Shown here: positions 12,414 to 16,718 of the stretch, one piece after another
How the letters are laid out: each line of letters begins with the position of its first letter
How positions within the stretch are numbered: the first letter of the stretch is position 1
Origin: VRUE01 sp040508545
GTDB taxonomy: Bacteria > Actinomycetota > Thermoleophilia > Solirubrobacterales > 70-9
Reading direction: 5' to 3'
Assembly (NCBI GenBank): GCA_040508545.1
Contig: JBEVMR010000028.1
Span: 1-16,718 of the forward strand
DNA: 16,718 nt
Translations under genes and position numbers: made by a program
The notes under the pieces: model-generated
What the model saw: the letters and a program-made list of their open reading frames with translations, nothing else
The model's database searches: none
Told to the model about the DNA's origin: nothing

Positions 12414-14423
12414 TCACCCGCAGCTCGGTTTCCCGTCGAGGCACTGCTCCAGAGGGTTCAGGCGGCGAGCGCGATCCAGGTCTGCCTCGGCCGCGGCTCG
12501 GTCGCCTGCCTCTTCCTCGACTCTAGAGCGTAGGTAGTAGAGCTGCCAATTCCGGTCCTCGCGGTCGATTGCTTGCGTGAGGCGCTCGATCGCGGTCGCG
12601 TAGTCGCCCTCGACCTCGGCGAGGAGCCCGAGCTGGACGTAGGGCGAAGCGGCGAAGGGCTCGATCGAGCGCGCCGTTTCCGCGTGGTCGAAGGCGGAGA
12701 CGATGTCGCCGGCCGCGGCGGCGTTCTGGCTGGCCTTGATCTCGCGATCGACCAGCAACGGGCCGATCAGGGCGACGGCGGCGATCCAGGCGACGGCAAG
12801 GCCGGCAACCGCGAGCCCGAAGCGCTGCTCTTCGCCGCCCGAGGGGCGGCCGGTCGTGGCGGCGAGCTGCGCGCACCTGGCCGCGACCAGCACTCCCGCG
12901 GCGAGGAAGAAGACCGCTGCCAGCCCCGCGAGTTCCCAGAACCAGTCGAGGCCGGCGCCGACGGCGAAGGCGAGCGTTACGGCGAAGAGCGCCGCGTAGC
13001 CCTCGCGCTGGGGGTGAGGCGCCGCCCGCCAGGCGCCGAAGCCGGCCCACAACAGCGTCCCGACGAGGGCCAGCACGAGCAGGCCGCCGACGACGCCGAG
13101 CTCGGCGAAGGCCTCGAGGTAGAGGGAGTGGGCGTTGTGCAGCGGCAGGGGGATCGAGCGGTGTCGCTCCCAGGAGAACTCGTAGGTGCCGGCGCCGCTG
13201 CCCAGCAGCGGCTTTTCGCCGAAGCCGTCGATCGCCACGCGGTAGAAGTCGTGGCGCCCGGCGCCGCTGAAATCCGAGAAATGCTGCTCGGGCCGATCCG
13301 GGAACTGGACGTCGGAGCTCGAGAACTGGTCCCACGCTCGGCCGCCGACCGCGATCGAGGCGCCGATCGCGATCACCGCCACGACCGCCGCCGCTCCCCT
13401 CAGCAACTTTGGGTCTCGCGAGAGCTCGAGCGCCCGCCCGGTCAGCCGCCCTTCCCGCTGCTCCGCCCAGCGCAGCCCAGCAAAGAGGAGCAGGGAGAGG
13501 GCGATTCCCGCCAGCAGGAGCAGCAGCACGGTCACGCCCTGGTCGATCGCCGCTTGGTTGACGAGGTTGTCGGCGAGGCTGCGCCGCGCCTGGACGGCGA
13601 GCACGGCCGGCAGCGCCCCGATCGCGCCGATCGCAAGCGTGGCCAGCAGCCAGAGCCGGTCTCTGGAAAGAGCGATCGTGCAGCCGGCGGCGATCAGGAG
13701 CGCCAGCAGGCCGCCACGCGAGTAGGTGAAGTAGAGCGCCAGGAGCACCGCGGGCAGCGCCGCCGCCGAGAGCCATCGCAATCCGCTCCAGGCCGCCCGC
13801 CGGCTGGTCCAGAGCAGTAGGGCGACGGCGATGCCGAAGACGGCCCCGTTGGCATTCCAGTAGCCCAGCGGGTAGGCGAGGCGGGCGCTGGTGAGATAGG
13901 AGTCCCCGACCTGCACCAGATCGGGCAGCAGGCGGCTCGCGAGGCCGAGCAAAGCGACGAACGTCACACCGATCGCCAGGCCTTCAGCGAAACGTTGGCG
14001 CCTTTTGTCGGTTTGGGCGATCAGGAACGCGGCTAGGAAGAAGCCCAGGTAGGCCAGGACCCGGTCTGCCTCGACCACGCTCAGCTCGGCTGAGCCTGAC
14101 CAGAGGGACGACATTGCAGACAGCAGGGAAAGACCACCGATCAGGCCGGCAGCCCAGTAGACGGGCCTACCCAACGTTGCTCGCGAGGCAGTGCCCAGCA
14201 GGATCAGGGCAACGACGACCAGCCAAGCGGCAAGCCCGGCGACGTGGCGCGGACCTACGTCAAAGCCGCCTCCAGCCAGCGCCAGGCCGGCGATCAGGGC
14301 GACCGGCGCAAGTAACGCCGCGCTTTCCTCTAACCTTGCGCGCCATGTTTGAGACCCGGCAAAGCCTGCCCCCTGCTCGGGGCCGCTCGATACTTGCTCT
14401 GTCAACGCTTGCTCTGCTCGCAT
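12414..14423 (-). CDS. O-antigen ligase/polymerase-like membrane protein (WaaL/Wzy_C) with C-terminal TPRs
   Basis: A 669-aa multi-pass protein. About 12 hydrophobic segments fall between residues 34 and 560. The Wzy_C/WaaL signature is in the large outside loop: DFYRVAIDGFGEKPLLGSG (392-410), AGTYEF (411-416) and HNAHSLYLEAFAELG (429-443). YFTYSRGG (231-238) also fits the family. After the last membrane segment comes a TPR-like region (about 563-656) and a short tail with C661 and C668. Such proteins join lipid-linked glycan to an acceptor or polymerise repeat units outside the membrane; the sequence does not separate the two. Start is ATG 14423, the only good start before the first membrane segment apart from TTG 14405. 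This makes its 5' end overlap the divergent gene at 14345 by 79 bases. First gene of the minus-strand operon. Confidence 0.85.
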   Translation of the reverse strand: MRAEQALTEQVSSGPEQGAGFAGSQTWRARLEESAALLAPVALIAGLALAGGGFDVGPRHVAGLAAWLVVVALILLGTASRATLGRPVYWAAGLIGGLSLLSAMSSLWSGSAELSVVEADRVLAYLGFFLAAFLIAQTDKRRQRFAEGLAIGVTFVALLGLASRLLPDLVQVGDSYLTSARLAYPLGYWNANGAVFGIAVALLLWTSRRAAWSGLRWLSAAALPAVLLALYFTYSRGGLLALLIAAGCTIALSRDRLWLLATLAIGAIGALPAVLAVQARRSLADNLVNQAAIDQGVTVLLLLLAGIALSLLLFAGLRWAEQREGRLTGRALELSRDPKLLRGAAAVVAVIAIGASIAVGGRAWDQFSSSDVQFPDRPEQHFSDFSGAGRHDFYRVAIDGFGEKPLLGSGAGTYEFSWERHRSIPLPLHNAHSLYLEAFAELGVVGGLLVLALVGTLLWAGFGAWRAAPHPQREGYAALFAVTLAFAVGAGLDWFWELAGLAAVFFLAAGVLVAARCAQLAATTGRPSGGEEQRFGLAVAGLAVAWIAAVALIGPLLVDREIKASQNAAAAGDIVSAFDHAETARSIEPFAASPYVQLGLLAEVEGDYATAIERLTQAIDREDRNWQLYYLRSRVEEEAGDRAAAEADLDRARRLNPLEQCLDGKPSCG
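14331..14336 (+). promoter_or_regulatory. Predicted -10 box for the surface protein/hydrolase pair (leaderless)
   Basis: TAACCT fits TANNNT and lies 8 bases before ATG 14345, so transcription would start at or next to the start codon. No ribosome-binding site is seen before this ATG, which agrees with a leaderless message. The box lies inside the divergent ligase-like gene. Confidence 0.4.
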
Positions 14424-14896
14424 TGTGCTGCTTGCCTGCGCTTGCTCTCGGCGCCGCTTCCGCCGGCTACGAATACACGGACGCCCCGTCCTCGGCGACC
14501 GGTGGTGGTTCGTCGCCTAGTAAATCGAACCTCTCCGGCGGCTCCTCGTCGACCAGCGGCATCGGCTCTCCCGCTGATAATGGTTCGGGCAACGGCTCCA
14601 AGGGAGCGAAGTCTTCTGGATCGGGGGATTCATCCTCGCAGTCCGGCGCCGGACAGAAGGACGGCACCGGCTCGCAGGGTAGCCAAGGCAAAGGCGGTGA
14701 CAGCGCAGCCACCGGCGGCAAGCCGAGCAGCTCCGAACCCGGTTCGGACGGCGGCTCTTCGCCGCTGGTGCCGATCCTGATCGCGATCTTGGTGCTGGCC
14801 GGGGCTTCGGTGGCCTACGTGGTGATCAAGCGCCGCCGCGCTGCGGGCGACTCGGCAGATTCGTCTGGTTCCTCGGTTTCGCCCGAGGCGAGCTAG
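14345..14896 (+). CDS. Ser/Gly-rich single-pass surface protein (signal peptide, linker, C-terminal membrane anchor)
   Basis: A 183-aa protein of unknown family. Residues 1 to about 40 form a signal peptide (basic RGR, hydrophobic run rich in Leu and Ala, end near GAASA). About 41-139 is a low-complexity Ser/Gly/Lys/Asp linker without cysteines or a folded domain. Residues 140-161 are a membrane helix followed by the stop-transfer KRRR, then a short Ser-rich cytoplasmic tail. It is thus a type I membrane protein with a long disordered outside stalk. The linker could be O-glycosylated, reach across the wall, or be an acceptor for the polysaccharide; this is inference. Start ATG 14345 is chosen because it begins the signal peptide; the frame is open further left, but that portion is an Arg-rich shadow. 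The secreted hydrolase follows after 4 bases, so the two are probably co-expressed. Confidence 0.72.
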   Translation: MFETRQSLPPARGRSILALSTLALLALCCLPALALGAASAGYEYTDAPSSATGGGSSPSKSNLSGGSSSTSGIGSPADNGSGNGSKGAKSSGSGDSSSQSGAGQKDGTGSQGSQGKGGDSAATGGKPSSSEPGSDGGSSPLVPILIAILVLAGASVAYVVIKRRRAAGDSADSSGSSVSPEAS

Positions 14897-14900
14897 CCGG

Positions 14901-16034
14901 ATGCCCATTCAGCCTGTTCGCCCGCCACGGCGGGCTCGCCTCTGGCTAGCCGCATTCGCGATTGGCGCCTTCGGCCTGCTCGGGGCGGCGCCCGCCGCAT
15001 TCGCCGTGCCGGGCAACTTCTGGGGCGTCGTGCCCCAGTCGAGCCCGGACATCGCCCAGTTGCAGCGGCTCAAAGCCGGTGGCGTCGACAGCATCCGGGT
15101 TCCGGTCTCGTGGGGATCGGTGCAACCCCGCAGGGGGGGCGCGCTCGATTGGACGGATCCCGATGGCTACTTCCGTGCCGTCGCCACCGCCGGCCTCGAA
15201 GCCCTGCCCTTCCTCTCCACGGCGCCGTCTTGGGCAGTTCCCGTCGACCGCCGCTTCGGCAGCCCGAAGTACCTGCCGGTGCGCACCGGCAGGCAGCGCG
15301 CGGCCTGGAAGCAGTTCGTCAAGCAAGCAGTCCTGCGCTACGGGCCCGGTGGCAGCTTCTGGGCCGAGAACCCCGGGCTTCCGAGCAGGCCGGCGCGTGC
15401 CTGGCAGGTCTGGAACGAGCCCAACTTCAAGTACTTCGTCGGTGCTCCCAACCCCGCCGAGTACGGCAAGCTGGTGAGCCTCTCGAGCGGTGCGATCAAA
15501 GGCGCCGACCGCGGGGCGAAGGTCGTGCTCGCGGGCCTCTTCTCGCGGCCGATCGAGGCGACCTTCAGGACGAACCCGCCGCAGGCCTATTTCGCCGCGG
15601 ATTTCCTCGACAAGATGTACGACAGCACCCCGGGCATCAAGTCCAAGTTCCAGGGCGTCGCCCTGCACCCGTATACGGGCAGCTACAAGAACCTGCCCTC
15701 GCGGATCGAAGAATTTCGCAGCGTGCTCAAGGCCCACCGCGATACCGGCAAGGGCCTATGGCTGACCGAGGTGAGCTGGAGCTCCGAACCGCCGCGCCAG
15801 GGCAACAGCTTCGCCAAAGGGCGGGCCGGGCAGGCGAGGGAACTGAAGGGGGCATTTCGCCTCTTCCGCAACAACCAGCGCAAGTGGAACCTGCAGCAGA
15901 TCTTTTGGTTCTCGATCAACGACGCTCCCGGCCTTTGCAACTTCTGCGGCGGCTCGGGCCTCTTTGCCAACGGCTTCAAGCCGAAGCCCGCTTGGTCTGC
16001 CTACGTCTCGTTCGCCGGCGGCCGCGTCGGCTGA
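14901..16034 (+). CDS. Secreted clan-A glycoside hydrolase-like protein (GH39/PslG-like), copy 2
   Basis: A 377-aa protein paralogous to that at 1039-2139. A signal peptide covers residues 1 to about 35 (basic RPPRRAR, hydrophobic core, AFA before VPGNF). The barrel carries RVPVSWGSV (66-74), RYGPGGSFWAENPGLP (146-161), VWNEPNF with predicted acid/base E173, GVALHPY (252-258), LTEVSWSS with predicted nucleophile E290, and FWFSINDAPGLCNFC (335-349) with C346 and C349. Both predicted catalytic Glu are present, so it should be active, probably on a cell-surface polysaccharide. Start ATG 14901 lies 4 bases after the stop of the Ser/Gly-rich membrane protein. Annotators may call such proteins cellulase-family or GH39; the true substrate is unknown. 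Confidence 0.82.
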   Translation: MPIQPVRPPRRARLWLAAFAIGAFGLLGAAPAAFAVPGNFWGVVPQSSPDIAQLQRLKAGGVDSIRVPVSWGSVQPRRGGALDWTDPDGYFRAVATAGLEALPFLSTAPSWAVPVDRRFGSPKYLPVRTGRQRAAWKQFVKQAVLRYGPGGSFWAENPGLPSRPARAWQVWNEPNFKYFVGAPNPAEYGKLVSLSSGAIKGADRGAKVVLAGLFSRPIEATFRTNPPQAYFAADFLDKMYDSTPGIKSKFQGVALHPYTGSYKNLPSRIEEFRSVLKAHRDTGKGLWLTEVSWSSEPPRQGNSFAKGRAGQARELKGAFRLFRNNQRKWNLQQIFWFSINDAPGLCNFCGGSGLFANGFKPKPAWSAYVSFAGGRVG

Positions 16035-16090
16035 GCGTTCGCTGCGGCTGTGTAGAAGACGCCCCGCTGGTCGCCGCGTTGCGCGGTGCG

Positions 16091-16096
16091 TAAGAT
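16091..16096 (+). promoter_or_regulatory. Predicted -10 box for the Lhr-like helicase gene (leaderless)
   Basis: TAAGAT, a 4/6 match to TATAAT and a fit to TANNNT, ends 7 bases before TTG 16104, the spacing expected when transcription starts at the start codon. It suggests the helicase has its own promoter, separate from the polysaccharide genes. Confidence 0.4.
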
Positions 16097-16103
16097 CGAT
16101 GGG

Positions 16104-16718
16104 TTGAGCACTCGGTCGAAAGCAAGCGTAAAAGCTGACCCCCTGGCGCCGTTCAGCGCCCCGGTCAGGCGCTGGTTCGAGGCCTCCTTCGAGGGGCCGA
16201 CGCCTGCCCAGGCGGGCGGCTGGGAGGCGATCTCGGGCGGCGCCAACGCGCTGATCTGCGCCCCGACCGGATCGGGCAAGACGCTTGCCGCGTTCCTCTG
16301 GGGGATCGACAAGCTGTCGCGGGCCGAGCAGCTCGGCCAGGGCGTGAAGCTGGTCTACGTCTCGCCGCTGAAGGCGCTCTCCTACGACATCGAGCGCAAC
16401 CTGCGGGCGCCGTTGCGGGGAATCGGCGCCGAGATCTCGGTCGGCCTGCGCACCGGCGACACCAGCCAGAAAGAGCGCCGGGCGATGCGCAAAACGCCGC
16501 CCGACATCCTCATCACCACCCCCGAGTCGCTCTACCTGATGCTCTCCTCGGGCGCGCGCGAGATTCTTACTGGGACCGAAGCGGTGATCGTCGACGAGAT
16601 TCACGCGGTCGCCCAGTCAAAGCGCGGGTCGCACCTGGCACTCACCCTGGAGAGGCTCGATCACCTTGTTGAGGAATCGGGGGAGGACTCGCCGGAGCAA
16701 CAGCATGGAGGCTCCGGC
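16104..16718 (+). CDS. lhr: Lhr-type ATP-dependent helicase, N-terminal part (cut by window end)
   Basis: The first 205 codons of a superfamily 2 helicase, open to the end of the window. Seen: a Q-motif-like region FEGPTPAQAGGW, Walker A APTGSGKT (53-60), LVYVSPLKALSYDIERNL (motif Ia), the GLRTGDTSQKERR segment, ILITTPESLYLML (motif Ib) and the DEIH box (164-167), followed by HAVAQSKRGSHLALTLERL. The combination of SPLKAL, TTPESLYLML and VDEIHA is the Lhr pattern; full Lhr proteins are about 1,400-1,600 aa. Start TTG 16104 is chosen for the -10 box just upstream; GTG 16086 in the same frame is the alternative, and an in-frame stop at 16053 limits it. The last residues before the window end are an acidic stretch (VEESGEDSPEQQ) where relatives usually move straight to the QRIGLSAT motif. 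DNA repair or RNA-related helicase, not part of the polysaccharide pathway. Confidence 0.85.
   Translation, partial: MSTRSKASVKADPLAPFSAPVRRWFEASFEGPTPAQAGGWEAISGGANALICAPTGSGKTLAAFLWGIDKLSRAEQLGQGVKLVYVSPLKALSYDIERNLRAPLRGIGAEISVGLRTGDTSQKERRAMRKTPPDILITTPESLYLMLSSGAREILTGTEAVIVDEIHAVAQSKRGSHLALTLERLDHLVEESGEDSPEQQHGGSG

Noticed and set aside
14377..14405. A perfect TTGACA (- strand, 14405-14400) as -35 box for the ligase-like gene
   Set aside because: No -10 box lies 16-19 bases downstream, and a start there would leave no usable start codon before the first membrane segment.
14114..14896. A longer N-terminus for the Ser/Gly-rich membrane protein
   Set aside because: Residues before ATG 14345 are Arg-rich shadow of the ligase-like gene, and a signal peptide begins at 14345.
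1..16718. tRNA/rRNA genes, CRISPR arrays, insertion sequences, integrase or attachment sites
   Set aside because: None was found: no transposase or recombinase motifs, no regularly spaced repeats, and no tRNA T-loop/anticodon arrangement was recognised by eye.

Overview
The window is about 70% GC. It has many GTG and TTG starts, short or absent leaders and stop/start overlaps. Nearly all of it is a cell-surface polysaccharide locus of a high-GC actinobacterium. The two secreted TIM-barrel proteins with an LCxFC motif, and the long RmlA with a C-terminal beta-helix, suggest a deep-branching lineage such as Thermoleophilia/Solirubrobacterales. No rRNA or other marker is present, so this placement is inference.

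Layout, left to right. (a) 141-2139, + strand: a polysaccharide ABC-2 export permease, then a secreted clan-A glycoside hydrolase. (b) 2161-6254, - strand, read right to left: a small coiled-coil protein with an SWRITRPVR motif, a double-domain GT2 glycosyltransferase, a GT4 glycosyltransferase and a SAM methyltransferase. Gaps are a few bases or the genes overlap. (c) 6335-9841, + strand: the dTDP-L-rhamnose operon in the order rmlA-rmlD-rmlB-rmlC, divergent from (b). (d) 9842-10014: a gene-free gap holding a strongly structured RNA-like element and a GC-rich hairpin with a TTCG loop. (e) 10015-14423, - strand: a Wzy/WaaL-type membrane protein with C-terminal TPRs, a polyprenyl-phosphate sugar-1-phosphate transferase and a WbbL-like glycosyltransferase. 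(f) 14345-16034, + strand: a Ser/Gly-rich single-pass surface protein and a second secreted hydrolase paralogous to the one in (a). (g) 16104 to the end: the start of an Lhr-type helicase, unrelated housekeeping that marks the cluster edge.

How the genes fit together (inference from families): the sugar-1-phosphate transferase loads the first sugar on the lipid carrier. The GT2, GT4 and WbbL-like enzymes extend it, one of them probably using dTDP-rhamnose from RmlABCD. The methyltransferase may decorate or cap the chain. The ABC permease exports it; its ATPase is not in the window. The WaaL/Wzy-like protein ligates or polymerises it outside, and the two secreted hydrolases may trim it, as PslG does in the Psl system.

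The most unusual item is the element at 9890-9978. It can form a perfect 13-bp closing stem around a three-way junction with two arms whose loops share a 4-nt complementarity. The 3' strand of the closing stem overlaps the following hairpin at 9974-9991, so the two cannot both form fully. I do not recognise the family.
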